Under the pieces are notes generated by a model, which was not told the DNA's origin, ran no database searches, and saw only the letters and a list, made by a program, of their open reading frames with translations. Made by a program: the position numbers and the translations under genes. Below are positions 1 to 10,115 of a stretch of 64,000 nucleotides of DNA, in pieces. Source of the stretch: Companilactobacillus kedongensis (GTDB taxonomy: Bacteria; Bacillota; Bacilli; Lactobacillales; Lactobacillaceae). Location: the NCBI RefSeq assembly GCF_003946625.1, contig NZ_RHOR01000004.1, forward strand, positions 99,969 to 163,968. Direction: 5' to 3'. Position 1 is the first letter of the stretch. Each line of letters begins with the position of its first letter.

Positions 1-1086
1 ATTGTTGACTTTGAAACTATTAAAAAAGATTTATCAAATAATCCAAAGCCAATTCAAGTTTTAAATGAAAACGCTGAAATTGTGGATCAAAAGACTTTTG
101 ATTCATTTTCAGATGATGACTTAGTTGAATTTATGAAGAAAATGGTTTGGGAACGTGCATTGCACGAACAAACTATGAACTTCTCACGTCAAGGACGTAT
201 GGGATTCTACGCACCAACAGAAGGAGAGGAAGCTTCTGAAATGGGTACTGTGTTGGCAATGAAGAAACAAGATTACTTATTGCCAGCATACCGTGATGTT
301 CCTCAATTGATTCAACATGGCGCTACAGTTACTGAAGCATACCTATGGTCAAGAGGACATGTCGTAGGTAATAAGTATGAAGCACGTGCTATGATGCCAC
401 AAATCATTATTGGTGCTGCTTATGATGAAGCTGCCGGTGTTGCTTTAGGACTTAAGAAGAATGGTGAAGATGCTATTGCATTCACATATACTGGTGATGG
501 TGGTACTTCTCAAGGTGATAGTTATGAAGGTATGAACTTCGCAGGTGCTTTCCAAGCTCCAGCATTGTTCATCGTTCAAAATAATGGCTTTGCCATTTCA
601 ACACCTCGTCGCAAGCAAACAGCTGCTCCAACATTAGCTCAAAAGGCTGTTGCTGCTGGTATTCCTAGTGTTCAAGTTGATGGTATGGATATCTTAGCTT
701 GTTATAAGGTTGCTAAGGCTGCCCGTGAATACATTACAGCCGGTAATGGACCAGTTATGATTGAAACATTAACATATCGTTACGGTGCTCACTCAAGTGC
801 TGGTGATGATCCTACTCGTTATAGAACTGAAGAAGAAACAAAACCTTGGTTCGATAAAGACCCATTGATTCGTTTAAGAAAAGTTCTTGAAGACAAAGGT
901 TTATGGTCAGACGAGGATGAAGAAAAACTTGTTGATGAATATAAAGCATCATTCAAGGATGCTATCAAGGAAGCAGATGCTGTTGAACCAGATACAGTGC
1001 CAGCTATGTTGAAACGTACATTCGAAGTCCCAACTCCAGAAATAAAAGCTGAAATTGAAAAATTTGAAGAAAAGGAGTCGAAGTAA
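1..1086 (+). CDS. pdhA: pyruvate dehydrogenase E1 alpha subunit (5' end cut by window)
   Basis: E1 alpha chain of the cytoplasmic pyruvate dehydrogenase complex; with PdhB it decarboxylates pyruvate on thiamine diphosphate and hands the acetyl group to the E2 lipoyl arm. The frame is open from base 1, and the residues before the GTG at 82 ([10 protein letters not shown] and onward) look like normal PdhA N-terminus, so that GTG is internal and the true start lies outside the window. The TPP motif begins at TGDGG (bases 493-507) and ends near QNNGFAIS. First visible gene of the pdhABCD operon; pdhB follows after 2 bases. Family assignment is secure; only the N-terminus is missing. Confidence 0.96.
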   Translation: MVDFETIKKDLSNNPKPIQVLNENAEIVDQKTFDSFSDDDLVEFMKKMVWERALHEQTMNFSRQGRMGFYAPTEGEEASEMGTVLAMKKQDYLLPAYRDVPQLIQHGATVTEAYLWSRGHVVGNKYEARAMMPQIIIGAAYDEAAGVALGLKKNGEDAIAFTYTGDGGTSQGDSYEGMNFAGAFQAPALFIVQNNGFAISTPRRKQTAAPTLAQKAVAAGIPSVQVDGMDILACYKVAKAAREYITAGNGPVMIETLTYRYGAHSSAGDDPTRYRTEEETKPWFDKDPLIRLRKVLEDKGLWSDEDEEKLVDEYKASFKDAIKEADAVEPDTVPAMLKRTFEVPTPEIKAEIEKFEEKESK

Positions 1087-1088
1087 CG

Positions 1089-2066
1089 ATGGCAAAGAAA
1101 ACCTATATTAAAGCAATTACTGACGCACTTGACATTGTCTTAGACGAAGATCCAAAAACATTGATCTTCGGTGAAGATGTTGGTAAAAACGGTGGTGTAT
1201 TTAGAACCACACAAGGTCTTCAAGAAAAATATGGTGAAGATCGTGTCTTCGATACTCCATTGGCTGAATCTGGAATTTTAGGTATGGCAACTGGTCTAGG
1301 TGTTACTGGCTGGCGTCCAATCCCTGAAATTCAATTTATGGGATTCTCATTTGAAGCTATTGACCAAATTGTTGGCCAACAAGCAAGGATGCGCTTCCGC
1401 TTTGATGGTAAGCAAACAGCACCTGTTACAATCCGTACACCTTATGGTGGTGGTACACATACTGCTGAAATGCACGCTGATAACCTAGAAAACTACTTTA
1501 CAGGTACACCAGGTTTACGTGTTGTTATGCCAAGTAATCCATATGATGCTAAAGGACTATTGATTTCATCTGTTGAAAACAATGACCCTGTTCTATTTAT
1601 GGAAAACCTTAAGTTATATCGTTCAATGAAGGATGATATTCCTGATGGCAAGTATACAGTTCCATTGGACAAAGCTAATGTTTCACGTGAAGGTACAGAT
1701 ATTACTATTGTTGCTTATGGTGCTGAAGTTAATGAAGCACTTAAAGTTGCTGAAAAATTAGCTGCTGAAAAAATCTCTGTTGAAGTTATTGATTTAAGAA
1801 CTGTTTCTCCTATTGATACAGAAACAATCTTCAAATCAATTGAAAAGACACACAAAGTTGTAGTTGTACAAGAAGCTCAAAAGATGGCTGGTGTTGGAGC
1901 ACAAGTTGCTTCAGCTATCTCAGAAAACGCTATTATGTCTCTTGATGCACCTATTGGTAGAGTTGCCGCTCCAAACAGTGTTTATCCATTTGCCCAAGCC
2001 GAAGATATTTGGATCCCAGGCGCAGATGAAATTGAAGAAAAAGTTAGAGAAATTTTAAATTATTAA
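1089..2066 (+). CDS. pdhB: pyruvate dehydrogenase E1 beta subunit
   Basis: Beta chain of the E1 heterotetramer; it completes the thiamine diphosphate site with PdhA. 325 residues, the usual length. The N-terminal pyrimidine-binding domain carries [12 protein letters not shown] (about residues 28-39), and the C-terminal transketolase domain follows from about residue 195. The ATG at 1089 sits behind AAAGGAG at 1072-1078, inside the end of pdhA, so the two subunits are probably translationally coupled. A 45-base gap separates it from pdhC. Confidence 0.97.
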   Translation: MAKKTYIKAITDALDIVLDEDPKTLIFGEDVGKNGGVFRTTQGLQEKYGEDRVFDTPLAESGILGMATGLGVTGWRPIPEIQFMGFSFEAIDQIVGQQARMRFRFDGKQTAPVTIRTPYGGGTHTAEMHADNLENYFTGTPGLRVVMPSNPYDAKGLLISSVENNDPVLFMENLKLYRSMKDDIPDGKYTVPLDKANVSREGTDITIVAYGAEVNEALKVAEKLAAEKISVEVIDLRTVSPIDTETIFKSIEKTHKVVVVQEAQKMAGVGAQVASAISENAIMSLDAPIGRVAAPNSVYPFAQAEDIWIPGADEIEEKVREILNY

Positions 2067-2111
2067 TAAAAACTACTAATAGATAGGTAATTGAAGGGAA
2101 GGATTCTAGCC

Positions 2112-3401
2112 ATGGCATTTAAATTTAAGCTACCAGAACTAGGCGAAGGAATGGCCGAAGGTGAAGTCGCTAGCTGGCTTGTTAAAGAAGGAGACACAGT
2201 TAAAGAAGATGATTCTTTAGTTGAAATCCAAAATGATAAGTCTGTTGAGGAACTACCATCACCAGTCTCAGGTACTATTAAACAAATCGTTGCTCAAGAA
2301 GGACAAACTGTAGAAATCGGTGATACATTGATCGTTATCGATGATGGATCAGCTGATACAGGCGACGATGATGAAGCTCCAGCTGCAGCCGCATCAGATG
2401 ACTCAACTGCCGCTCCCGCAGAAGAAGCTGCTCCAGCAGCAGAACCTGCTAAGGATGCTACAGGATCAGCAAATGCTGATTACTTAGCAATGCCATCAGT
2501 ACGTCAATTGGCACGTGATAAGGGCGTTGATTTATCACAAGTTACACCAACTGGTGACCATGGACAAATTACAAAGGCTGACGTTGAAGGATTTAACGGT
2601 GCCGCTGCTGCCCCAGCTAAAGAAGCTGCTCCAGCCGCCGCTGCTGCACCTGCTTCAACAGCTACAGCAATCAGACCTTACAAGTCAGATAATCCAGAAC
2701 TTGAAACACGTGAAAAGATGACTATGACTAGAAAAGCCATTGCTAAAGCAATGTCAAATTCTAAGCACAGAACTCCACACGTTACAAGTTTCGATGATGT
2801 TGAAGTTTCAGCTTTGATGGCTAACCGTAAGAAATACAAGGCAGTTGCTGCTGATAAAGATATCAAGCTAACATTCTTGCCATATATTGTTAAAGCTTTA
2901 GTTGCTGTTATGAAGGAATATCCTGAATTTAACGCTTCTATTGATGATACAACTGAGGAAATTGTTTATAAACACTACTTTAACGTTGGTATTGCTACAA
3001 ACACAGATCATGGTTTGTATGTACCAAACATTAAGGATGCTGATTCTAAGGGAATGTTCCAAATTGCCAAAGAAATCTCAGAAAATACACAAGCTGCATA
3101 TGACAACAAATTGAATGCTAAGTCAATGTCTGGTGGTTCAATCACTATCAGTAATGTTGGTTCAATCGGTGGTGGCTGGTTTACACCAGTTATCAACCAA
3201 CCTGAAAGTGCTATTTTAGGTGTTGGTAAGATTGCTAACGAACCTTACGTTGATGAAGACGGAAACATCCAAGTTGGTAAGATGTTGAAGCTTTCACTAA
3301 GTTATGATCACAGACTAATTGATGGTGCATTGGCTCAAAATGCCTTGAACCTCATGAAGAAATTATTGCATGAACCAGATATGCTACTAATGGAGGGCTA
3401 G
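2112..3401 (+). CDS. pdhC: dihydrolipoamide acetyltransferase (PDH E2)
   Basis: E2 core of pyruvate dehydrogenase; transfers the acetyl group from lipoamide to CoA. 429 residues with one lipoyl domain (1-80; lipoyl lysine K43 in NDKSVEE), an Ala/Pro/acidic swinging linker (84-120), a peripheral-subunit-binding domain (about 123-162, MPSVRQLARDKGVD), a second Ala/Pro linker, and the catalytic domain from about 205 with DHRLIDG at 399-405 (H400, D404). I start at ATG 2112 (MAFKFKLPEL) because GGGAAGGA lies about 9 bases upstream; the in-frame TTG at 2091 precedes that ribosome site. Only one lipoyl domain, where some relatives have two. Confidence 0.96.
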   Translation: MAFKFKLPELGEGMAEGEVASWLVKEGDTVKEDDSLVEIQNDKSVEELPSPVSGTIKQIVAQEGQTVEIGDTLIVIDDGSADTGDDDEAPAAAASDDSTAAPAEEAAPAAEPAKDATGSANADYLAMPSVRQLARDKGVDLSQVTPTGDHGQITKADVEGFNGAAAAPAKEAAPAAAAAPASTATAIRPYKSDNPELETREKMTMTRKAIAKAMSNSKHRTPHVTSFDDVEVSALMANRKKYKAVAADKDIKLTFLPYIVKALVAVMKEYPEFNASIDDTTEEIVYKHYFNVGIATNTDHGLYVPNIKDADSKGMFQIAKEISENTQAAYDNKLNAKSMSGGSITISNVGSIGGGWFTPVINQPESAILGVGKIANEPYVDEDGNIQVGKMLKLSLSYDHRLIDGALAQNALNLMKKLLHEPDMLLMEG

Positions 3402-3408
3402 TTTAAAA

Positions 3409-4836
3409 ATGGCAGATAATGTTGTAGAAAAAGATACTGTTATCATTGGTTCGGGACCCGGCGGATATGTTGCCGCTATTCGTGCCGCTGAATTGGGACA
3501 AACAGTAACCGTAATTGAAAAATCAGATACTGTTGGTGGAGTTTGTTTGAACGTTGGATGTGTTCCTTCAAAGGCTTTAATTACAGCCGGACACAGACTA
3601 CAACAAGCTAAGAATGCCGAAACATATGGTATTACAACAAAAGAAGCCACAATTGACTTCACAAAGACACAAGCTTGGAAAGACGAAAAAGTTGTTGCTC
3701 GTATGACAAACGGTGTTAACATGCTTTTGAAGAAGCACAAGGTTGAATTGATCCAAGGAGAAGCATACTTGGACAACGATACACAACTACGTATCATGCC
3801 TGCTGGCCCTCGTCAATTTATGGATAATGGTGGCGGTCAAACTATCAAGTTCAAGAATTTGATTCTTGCTACTGGTAGTCGTCCTGTTGAAATCAAAGGA
3901 TTCAAGTTTGAAGACAGAATCGTTGATTCAACTGGTGGTTTGAACCTTAAACAAGTTCCTAAGGAACTTGTAATCATCGGTGGTGGATATGTTGGTACTG
4001 AATTAGCCGGAGCATATGCTGACTTAGGTGCACATGTTACTATCCTTGAAGGTACACCACAAATTATTCCTAACTTTGAAAAAGATATGGTTTCAGTTGT
4101 TAAGAAGAACCTTGAAAAGAAAGGTGTTACTATCGTTAATAACGCCATGGCTAAGAAGGGTGAAAACGGTAAAGACAACGTTACTGTTACTTATGAAGTT
4201 GATGGTAAGGAAGAAAAAGTTGTTGCAGATTACTGTATGGTAACTGTTGGACGTCGTCCAAATACTGACAACTTTGGTCTTGAAATGACATCTGTTAAGA
4301 CTACAGATCGTGGACTTATTGAAGTTGACGAACAAGGTCGTACAAATGTTCCTAATATTTATGCTATTGGTGATATTGTTCCTGGTCCAGCTTTGGCTCA
4401 TAAGGCTTTCTTTGAAGCTAAAACTGCTGCAGGTGCTATCTCTGGAAAGAATACTGCTAATGACTTTATCGGTGTTCCTGCTGTCTGCTTTACAGACCCA
4501 GAACTAGCAAGTGTTGGTCTAACACAAGCCGAAGCTAAAGATAAGGGTATCGAAGTTTCATCAGCTAAGTTCCCATTTGCTGGTAATGCTCGTGCCGTAT
4601 CATTAGACGCTCCAGAAGGCTTTGTAAGATTAATTGCTAAGAAAGATACTGGTACACTTATTGGTGCACAAATCGTTGGCCCTGGTGCTAGTGATTTGAT
4701 TTCTGAATTAAGTGTTGCCGTTAACTGTCAATTGAATGCCGAGGATATTGCCTTGACAATTCACCCACATCCAACATTAGGTGAACCAATTCAAGAAGCA
4801 GCCGACATTCTTATCGGATATCCTACACATATTTAG
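3409..4836 (+). CDS. pdhD: dihydrolipoamide dehydrogenase (PDH E3)
   Basis: FAD flavoprotein that reoxidises the E2 lipoamide and makes NADH. 475 residues. FAD Rossmann motif GSGPGG at 14-19; redox-active disulfide C46-LNVG-C51; second Rossmann motif IGGGYVG for NAD; C-terminal His-Glu catalytic dyad in HPHPTLGE (452-459). Start ATG 3409 follows GGAGGG at the end of pdhC by about 12 bases. Last gene of the operon, followed by a clear intrinsic terminator. Confidence 0.97.
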   Translation: MADNVVEKDTVIIGSGPGGYVAAIRAAELGQTVTVIEKSDTVGGVCLNVGCVPSKALITAGHRLQQAKNAETYGITTKEATIDFTKTQAWKDEKVVARMTNGVNMLLKKHKVELIQGEAYLDNDTQLRIMPAGPRQFMDNGGGQTIKFKNLILATGSRPVEIKGFKFEDRIVDSTGGLNLKQVPKELVIIGGGYVGTELAGAYADLGAHVTILEGTPQIIPNFEKDMVSVVKKNLEKKGVTIVNNAMAKKGENGKDNVTVTYEVDGKEEKVVADYCMVTVGRRPNTDNFGLEMTSVKTTDRGLIEVDEQGRTNVPNIYAIGDIVPGPALAHKAFFEAKTAAGAISGKNTANDFIGVPAVCFTDPELASVGLTQAEAKDKGIEVSSAKFPFAGNARAVSLDAPEGFVRLIAKKDTGTLIGAQIVGPGASDLISELSVAVNCQLNAEDIALTIHPHPTLGEPIQEAADILIGYPTHI

Positions 4837-4852
4837 TTAAAAATTTAAAAAG

Positions 4853-4889
4853 GATCAGAGATTCCAGTGAGGGATTTCTGATCTTTTTT
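4853..4889 (+). terminator. intrinsic terminator of the pdh operon
   Basis: GATCAGAGAT pairs with ATTTCTGATC (one G-U pair) and is followed by TTTTTT. It lies 17 bases after the pdhD stop. Confidence 0.88.
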
Positions 4890-4929
4890 GGGTTGGACAG
4901 ATCGGCAAGTTAGCTGATTTAAGTAATAG

Positions 4930-4966
4930 GTGATGCACTTGCATCACTTTTTTTGTATAGTATAGT
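4930..4966 (+). promoter_or_regulatory. hairpin with T-run overlapping a promoter for the UPF0223 gene
   Basis: GTGATGC (4930-4936) and GCATCAC (4941-4947) form a perfect 7-bp hairpin followed by seven T, i.e. a second terminator. The same bases supply a possible -35 TTGCAT (4939-4944) spaced 16 from TATAGT (4961-4966). The hairpin is direct; the promoter is inference. Confidence 0.55.
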
Positions 4967-4990
4967 AAATGGTTGAAAAGGGGAATACTT

Positions 4991-5284
4991 ATGCACGAAA
5001 ACTATAGTTATCCATTAGATGAAGATTGGAACAATGATGAAATAATTACGGTGATGGCACTCTACAATGCAGTTGAGTCGGCATATGAGCATGGTATTAA
5101 ACGAGAAGATTTTTTAAATAAATATCGATCATTCCAACAAGTAGTATCAATGAAGATGGAACAGAAGCGTCTGGACCATGAGTTTGAGACTGAATCAGGA
5201 TATTCCATATATAAAGTTTTTAAGCAATGTCAAAAAACACCTGATAATGAGAAAGTAAGGGTTCAATATGAAAATAAATATTAA
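4991..5284 (+). CDS. UPF0223 family protein
   Basis: 97-residue cytoplasmic protein of the UPF0223 family, function unknown. The family N-terminal signature is visible as YPLDEDWNNDEII (about 6-18), followed by a helical body. The ATG at 4991 is preceded by AAAAGGGG at 4977-4984, so I reject the in-frame TTG at 4973. Its last 17 bases overlap the start of the next gene, suggesting translational coupling. I infer no specific function. Confidence 0.85.
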   Translation: MHENYSYPLDEDWNNDEIITVMALYNAVESAYEHGIKREDFLNKYRSFQQVVSMKMEQKRLDHEFETESGYSIYKVFKQCQKTPDNEKVRVQYENKY

Positions 5285-6044
5285 AGAAATGGATGAATTT
5301 TTGGTTGAATTACTAAGTGAAGTTGGGAAGAATCTCTTGGTAGACTCAAAAAAGGATAAGTCTGTTGGGACAAAAAGCAGCCGGATCGATTTGGTTACTA
5401 ACTTTGATAAATCTACTGAGAAATGGTTAGTTGGCAAAATAAAAGAAAAATATTCCGAAGCAACGATCTTTAGTGAAGAAGGCTATGGAGATGTCGTAAA
5501 AGATATGTCCGGATTAGTTTTCTTTGTTGACCCGATTGATGGTACAATGAACTTTGTGAAACGACGCGATGATTTTGCCTCGATGATAGGAGTTTATCTG
5601 GATGGCAAACCGTTTCTAGGCGCAATAATTGATGTTGTTAAACAAGAAATCTATCATGGCGGACCTGATTATGGAGTATTTAGAAATGAAGAAAAAGTAA
5701 TTAGTCCTAAAAATCAGTCATTACCAGAAGGCTTAGTTGATATCAGCTGGCCAATGGTTGTAGCAGATCGTTTTAATTCTCAAGCAGTTGTACAAAAGAG
5801 TAGCGGATTGAGAATTTATGGTAGTGCAGGGATTATCTTTGAACATTTAATCTTTGGTAGAGAGGTTTTATACATGTCTTATTTGGCTCCCTGGGATCTA
5901 GCTGCGGGTCGAGTACTCTGTGAAAGTCTCGGTTTAAAGGTCTCGACTATTGACGATAGCCCCGTAAATATGCTAAAATCACAAGTCGTAATAGTTGGTA
6001 CTGAAAAAGTTATTTCAGAGGTACTAAAGACAGTTAAAAAATAA
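5268..6044 (+). CDS. inositol monophosphatase family protein
   Basis: Mg-dependent phosphatase of the IMPase/FIG/PAP superfamily, 258 residues. Metal-site motifs are intact: E70-E71 in FSEEGYG, DPIDGT at 88-93, and WDLAAG about residue 208. Substrate (inositol phosphate, sugar phosphate or 3'-phosphoadenosine nucleotide) cannot be told from sequence. The ATG at 5268 lies inside the UPF0223 gene (17-base overlap), a pairing that recurs in lactobacilli. A terminator follows directly. Confidence 0.9.
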   Translation: MKINIKEMDEFLVELLSEVGKNLLVDSKKDKSVGTKSSRIDLVTNFDKSTEKWLVGKIKEKYSEATIFSEEGYGDVVKDMSGLVFFVDPIDGTMNFVKRRDDFASMIGVYLDGKPFLGAIIDVVKQEIYHGGPDYGVFRNEEKVISPKNQSLPEGLVDISWPMVVADRFNSQAVVQKSSGLRIYGSAGIIFEHLIFGREVLYMSYLAPWDLAAGRVLCESLGLKVSTIDDSPVNMLKSQVVIVGTEKVISEVLKTVKK

Positions 6045-6050
6045 TAACTG

Positions 6051-6079
6051 AAACTGTGAATTACAATCACAGTTTTTTT
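6051..6079 (+). terminator. intrinsic terminator
   Basis: Perfect 9-bp stem AAACTGTGA / TCACAGTTT (6051-6059 and 6067-6075) ending in a T7 run, right after the phosphatase stop. Confidence 0.9.
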
Positions 6080-6127
6080 ATTGCAAGTAATCCAGTCGCA
6101 TTACTATTAATGGAAGGAAGAAGTACT

Positions 6128-7975
6128 TTGACTAAATTAAGAGAAGATATTAGAAATATTGCCATTATCGCCCACGTTGACCACGGTAAGACAACCTTAG
6201 TTAATGAAATGTTAAAACAATCAGATACATTAGGGGAACATTACCAAATTCAAGATCGTGCTATGGATACCAACGCTATCGAAAAGGAACGTGGTATCAC
6301 AATTCTTTCAAAGAATACAGCCGTTGATTATGACGGTAAAAAGATCAACATTTTGGATACACCAGGACACGCCGATTTCGGTGGTGAAGTTGAGCGTATC
6401 ATGAAGATGGTTGATGGTGTTCTACTTGTTGTTGATGCATACGAAGGAACTATGCCTCAAACACGTTTCGTTCTAAAGAAAGCTTTGGAACAACATCTAA
6501 CACCTATTGTTGTTATCAACAAAATTGATAGACCAGGTGCTCGTCCTGAAGAGGTTGTTGATGAAGTTCTTGAATTGTTTATCGAATTAGGTGCTGATGA
6601 TACACAACTTGATTTCCCTGTTATTTACGCTTCAGCTATTAACGGAACATCAAGTTATGATTCAGATCCAGCTGCACAAAAGCACACAATGGACCCATTG
6701 TTCGACACAATTTTGAAGACTATCCCAGCTCCAGTAGATAACTCTGACGAACCATTACAATTCCAAGTTGCTTTACTTGATTATAATGACTACGTTGGAC
6801 GTATCGGTATTGGACGTGTCTTCCGTGGAACTATCAAAATCGGTGATAATGTTACCGTTATGAAGCTTGATGGATCAACTAAGAATTTCCGTGTTACTAA
6901 GATTTTCGGTTTCATGGGTCTTGATCGTGTTGAAGTTCAAGAAGCTAAGGCTGGAGACTTGATTGCTGTTTCTGGTATGGAAGATATCTATGTTGGTGAA
7001 ACTGTTTGTCCAGTTGACCATGAAGAGGCACTTCCATTATTACGTATTGATGAACCAACACTTCAAATGACTTTCTTACAAAATAACTCACCTTTCGCTG
7101 GTCGTGAAGGTACAGAAGTTACTGCTAGAAAGATTGAAGAACGTTTAAGAAGACAATTACATACTGATGTTTCACTTAAAGTTGAAGATACTGATCAAGC
7201 TGGTGCTTGGATGGTTTCAGGACGTGGTGAACTTCACTTGTCAATTCTTGTTGAAGAAATGAGACGTGAAGGATTTGAATTACAACTTTCTCGTCCAGAA
7301 GTTATTTACAAGAACATCGATGGTGTAAACAGCGAACCTTTCGAAGAGGTTACAATTGATACACCTGACGAATATGTTGGATCAGTTATCGATTCAATGT
7401 CACAAAGAAAAGGTGACATGAAGAACATGGAAAGTACTGGAAATGGTCAAACACGTTTGATCTTCTCAGCACCTTCACGTGGTTTGATCGGTTACTCAAC
7501 AGAGTTCTTATCAATGACTGGTGGTTACGGAATCATGAACCACACATACGAAGAATACAAACCAGTTGTTAAAAACTGGGAACCAGGTAGAAGAACTGGT
7601 GCTTTGGTTTCAATTAACCAAGGTCCTTCAACTACATATAGTTTACAATCAGTCGAAGACCGTGGAAAACTATTTATCGGTGCCGGCGTTGAAGTATACG
7701 AAGGTATGGTCGTTGGTGAAAGTAACCGTGATCAAGATATCGCTGTTACTGTTACAAAGGGTAAGAACCTTACAAATACTCGTGCCGCTGGTAAAGATCA
7801 TGCTGCCGCAATCAAAACTCCTAAGGAAATGTCACTTGAGCAATCAATCGAATTCCTAAACGAAGACGAACTTTGTGAAGTAACACCTAAGAGCGTTAGA
7901 TTACGTAAGAAGATCTTAAGTACAAACGAACGTAAGAAGTATGACAAACAAAGAAAAATGTCTAAGAAAGCTTAA
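6128..7975 (+). CDS. typA: translational GTPase TypA/BipA
   Basis: Ribosome-associated GTPase needed for growth under stress and cold. From the TTG at 6128 the protein is 615 residues, the normal family length, starting [17 protein letters not shown] lies 8 bases upstream. The longer frame from 6056 runs through the preceding terminator and is rejected. G1 is AHVDHGKT (15-22), G3 is [11 protein letters not shown]4 is NKID. The EF-G-like domains II, III and V and the TypA C-terminal domain follow. Single transcription unit with its own strong terminator. Confidence 0.96.
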   Translation: MTKLREDIRNIAIIAHVDHGKTTLVNEMLKQSDTLGEHYQIQDRAMDTNAIEKERGITILSKNTAVDYDGKKINILDTPGHADFGGEVERIMKMVDGVLLVVDAYEGTMPQTRFVLKKALEQHLTPIVVINKIDRPGARPEEVVDEVLELFIELGADDTQLDFPVIYASAINGTSSYDSDPAAQKHTMDPLFDTILKTIPAPVDNSDEPLQFQVALLDYNDYVGRIGIGRVFRGTIKIGDNVTVMKLDGSTKNFRVTKIFGFMGLDRVEVQEAKAGDLIAVSGMEDIYVGETVCPVDHEEALPLLRIDEPTLQMTFLQNNSPFAGREGTEVTARKIEERLRRQLHTDVSLKVEDTDQAGAWMVSGRGELHLSILVEEMRREGFELQLSRPEVIYKNIDGVNSEPFEEVTIDTPDEYVGSVIDSMSQRKGDMKNMESTGNGQTRLIFSAPSRGLIGYSTEFLSMTGGYGIMNHTYEEYKPVVKNWEPGRRTGALVSINQGPSTTYSLQSVEDRGKLFIGAGVEVYEGMVVGESNRDQDIAVTVTKGKNLTNTRAAGKDHAAAIKTPKEMSLEQSIEFLNEDELCEVTPKSVRLRKKILSTNERKKYDKQRKMSKKA

Positions 7976-7988
7976 TATGGCTTAATCA

Positions 7989-8020
7989 GGTATAACATCA
8001 TTTGATGTTATACCTTTTTT
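7989..8020 (+). terminator. intrinsic terminator of typA
   Basis: Perfect 12-bp stem GGTATAACATCA / TGATGTTATACC with a 2-base gap (effective loop larger) and T-run. Confidence 0.93.
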
Positions 8021-8112
8021 ATTTGTTCTCATGAATCCTGAAAGGCTGGCTTTTCTATACGCGTTATTTGATTGGTGGTATAATCTTATTATTAGATTTT
8101 AGGAGTATTAAT

Positions 8113-9291
8113 GTGAAAAAATTAAAGTTAATTGACTTGTGGATCTTGATCCCATACATCATACTTCTGGGTATTGGTGTAGTAATGGTATATTCCGCCA
8201 GTTTTTATAATGCTATGTCGAATGGTGGCAGTACTAATCAATACTTGATAAAACAAGGAATGTACGCGTTCATGAGTCTGATTCTCCTTTTTGTAACTTT
8301 TATGTTGAAAGTTAAGTTCTTTAAAAGTTCAAAGACTAGGGCGCTTCTATTAGGGATTACATTGGTATCGCTAGCCTTGCTACTGGTTAGGGCTTATTTC
8401 AATCCTAGTAGTAGGATCAATGGTGCATCAGCGTGGATCAATTTTGGACCAATAAACTTTCAACCGTTGGAACTAGCTAAGATAGCTTTGATCCTTTATC
8501 TGGCCTATATTTTAACGAGTCGTAAAAGCAGACTGTTGGATAATGAGAAGCTCTCTGACTCACTACATGTGATCAAGGAACCAGTTATAATAGTTTTGGC
8601 AATTATCGTTCTGGTCGGATTTCAGCCTGATATTGGTGGAGCATTGATATTGGGATTGATAACTATCGTTTTGATCTCTTCATCTTCAATACCTTTCAAC
8701 CATATTTTAAAATTAGATGGAAGTTTACTTGGAGCATTCTTAGTTGGAATATTCTGGATAACTAAGTTTCAGCCTAAATTTATTATTAGAAATTATCAGT
8801 ATCAGCGTATTTTAGCAATGTTGCATCCATTTAAACTGGAGCGTACATCTGGTAACCAGTTGGTCAACTCATTTTATGCAATTAGTAATGGTGGTATTTT
8901 TGGAGTTGGTTTGGGAAATAGTATTCAAAAAAGAGGTTATTTACCGGAACCGCATACTGATTTTATCTTGGCCATTATTAGTGAAGAGTTGGGTCTAGTA
9001 GGAGTTTTCATAGTATTAGGTTTACTAGGATTGATCATATTCAGGATACTTTATCTTGGAATTAAGTCGGCAAACACGTATAACGTTTTGGTGTACTACG
9101 GTGTAGCAGTTATGATGTTGGCACAGATGATCCTAAATGTTGGTGGATTATTAGGTTTAATGCCATTAACAGGTGTTACCTTGCCATTCATTAGTTATGG
9201 TGGTTCAAGTTTGTTAGTCCTATCGTTTTCATTAGGGATAGTCTTAAATCTTGAGGCGACAAATAAATTCAATATAGAAAAACACAGGTGA
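8113..9291 (+). CDS. ftsW: lipid II-polymerising glycosyltransferase of the FtsW/RodA (SEDS) family
   Basis: Multi-pass membrane protein (about ten hydrophobic segments) that polymerises peptidoglycan at the septum. 392 residues from the GTG at 8113, which follows AGGAG (8101-8105) by 7 bases; an ATG two bases earlier is out of frame and the upstream TTG 8068 has no ribosome site. SEDS signatures: NGASAWINFG, FQPLELAKIA, and PEPHTDFILAII. A TATAAT box lies at 8079-8084. FtsW rather than RodA is inferred from the ylbG-rsmD-coaD context known from Bacilli. Confidence 0.88.
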   Translation: MKKLKLIDLWILIPYIILLGIGVVMVYSASFYNAMSNGGSTNQYLIKQGMYAFMSLILLFVTFMLKVKFFKSSKTRALLLGITLVSLALLLVRAYFNPSSRINGASAWINFGPINFQPLELAKIALILYLAYILTSRKSRLLDNEKLSDSLHVIKEPVIIVLAIIVLVGFQPDIGGALILGLITIVLISSSSIPFNHILKLDGSLLGAFLVGIFWITKFQPKFIIRNYQYQRILAMLHPFKLERTSGNQLVNSFYAISNGGIFGVGLGNSIQKRGYLPEPHTDFILAIISEELGLVGVFIVLGLLGLIIFRILYLGIKSANTYNVLVYYGVAVMMLAQMILNVGGLLGLMPLTGVTLPFISYGGSSLLVLSFSLGIVLNLEATNKFNIEKHR

Positions 9292-9295
9292 TTTT

Positions 9296-9562
9296 ATGTA
9301 CAAGAAAGTGGAACGTCAGGCTTTGTATGTCTGGGTCTACTCAATGAAATGGAAAAAGAAATTGCAACGTTATGGAACAATTTATTATTCATCTCCAAAG
9401 ATGAAATATGTGATGTTGTATGTTAATTCCAGTAAGGCTTCAGAAGTTAAAAAAGAATTAGTGAATAAAAAGTATGTTAAACGTGTGACTGTTGCTCATA
9501 GAAAAGAACTAGATGATCATTACGTTTTAAAAAATAAGAAATCTGATGAGTTAGAGGAGTAA
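9296..9562 (+). CDS. YlbG family protein (DUF2129)
   Basis: 88-residue basic cytoplasmic protein of the YlbG/DUF2129 family, function not established. ATG 9296 follows AGGTGA at the end of ftsW, only 4 bases after its stop. It lies directly upstream of rsmD, the conserved Bacilli order, which is the main support beyond its size and YSMKWKKKLQRYG-type sequence. Confidence 0.85.
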   Translation: MYKKVERQALYVWVYSMKWKKKLQRYGTIYYSSPKMKYVMLYVNSSKASEVKKELVNKKYVKRVTVAHRKELDDHYVLKNKKSDELEE

Positions 9563-9564
9563 TT

Positions 9565-10113
9565 ATGAAAGTTGTATCAGGTGCCTTTGGCGGATTGAAT
9601 TTGAAGCCAGTTCCAGGCAATAATACCCGTCCCACCTCAGCAAAGGTCAAAGAAGCAGTTTTTAGCATGTTGACACCTTATCTGAATGATGGAGTAGCTT
9701 TAGATTTATTTGCCGGTACCGGCAGTCTCGGAATTGAAGCCGTATCTCGTGGTTTTGAAAGAGCTTATTTGGTAGATAAGGCATATAAAGCTATTAATAC
9801 TATCAAAGAAAATGTTGAAAAAACTCATCATGAAGAACAGTTTGTAGTTATAAAAAAGGCTGCTACTGAAGCTTTGAAAGAGTTCTCTGAGAATAAAATT
9901 AAGTTTGATTTAGTGTTTTTGGATCCTCCATATAGAATGAAGATAACTGAGCAAATAATTTTAGATATGATTGAAAATGATTTATTAAATGATGGGGCAA
10001 TTATTGTTGACGAAACGGATTATAACGTTGAGTTAACTTCTGATAAAATAGCTCTTATCAAAGAAAAAGACTACAAAGATACAAAAGTTGTAATGTATCA
10101 ATTTGGAGGATAA
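9565..10113 (+). CDS. rsmD: 16S rRNA (guanine(966)-N2)-methyltransferase
   Basis: SAM-dependent methyltransferase that modifies G966 of 16S rRNA in the small subunit. 182 residues. SAM-binding motif LDLFAGTGSLGIEA (47-60) and the catalytic N-methyltransferase motif D120-P-P-Y. ATG 9565 is preceded by AGAGGAG; 2 bases separate it from ylbG and 2 from coaD, so it is in a tight operon. Confidence 0.95.
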   Translation: MKVVSGAFGGLNLKPVPGNNTRPTSAKVKEAVFSMLTPYLNDGVALDLFAGTGSLGIEAVSRGFERAYLVDKAYKAINTIKENVEKTHHEEQFVVIKKAATEALKEFSENKIKFDLVFLDPPYRMKITEQIILDMIENDLLNDGAIIVDETDYNVELTSDKIALIKEKDYKDTKVVMYQFGG

Positions 10114-10115
10114 TT

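Noticed and set aside
82..1086. GTG at 82 as the start of pdhA
   Set aside because: The frame is open to base 1 and the upstream residues look like genuine PdhA sequence, so the gene is simply cut by the window.
3387..3797. 136-codon minus-strand frame opposite pdhD
   Set aside because: Codon pattern is the mirror of pdhD, no ribosome site, and no recognisable domain.
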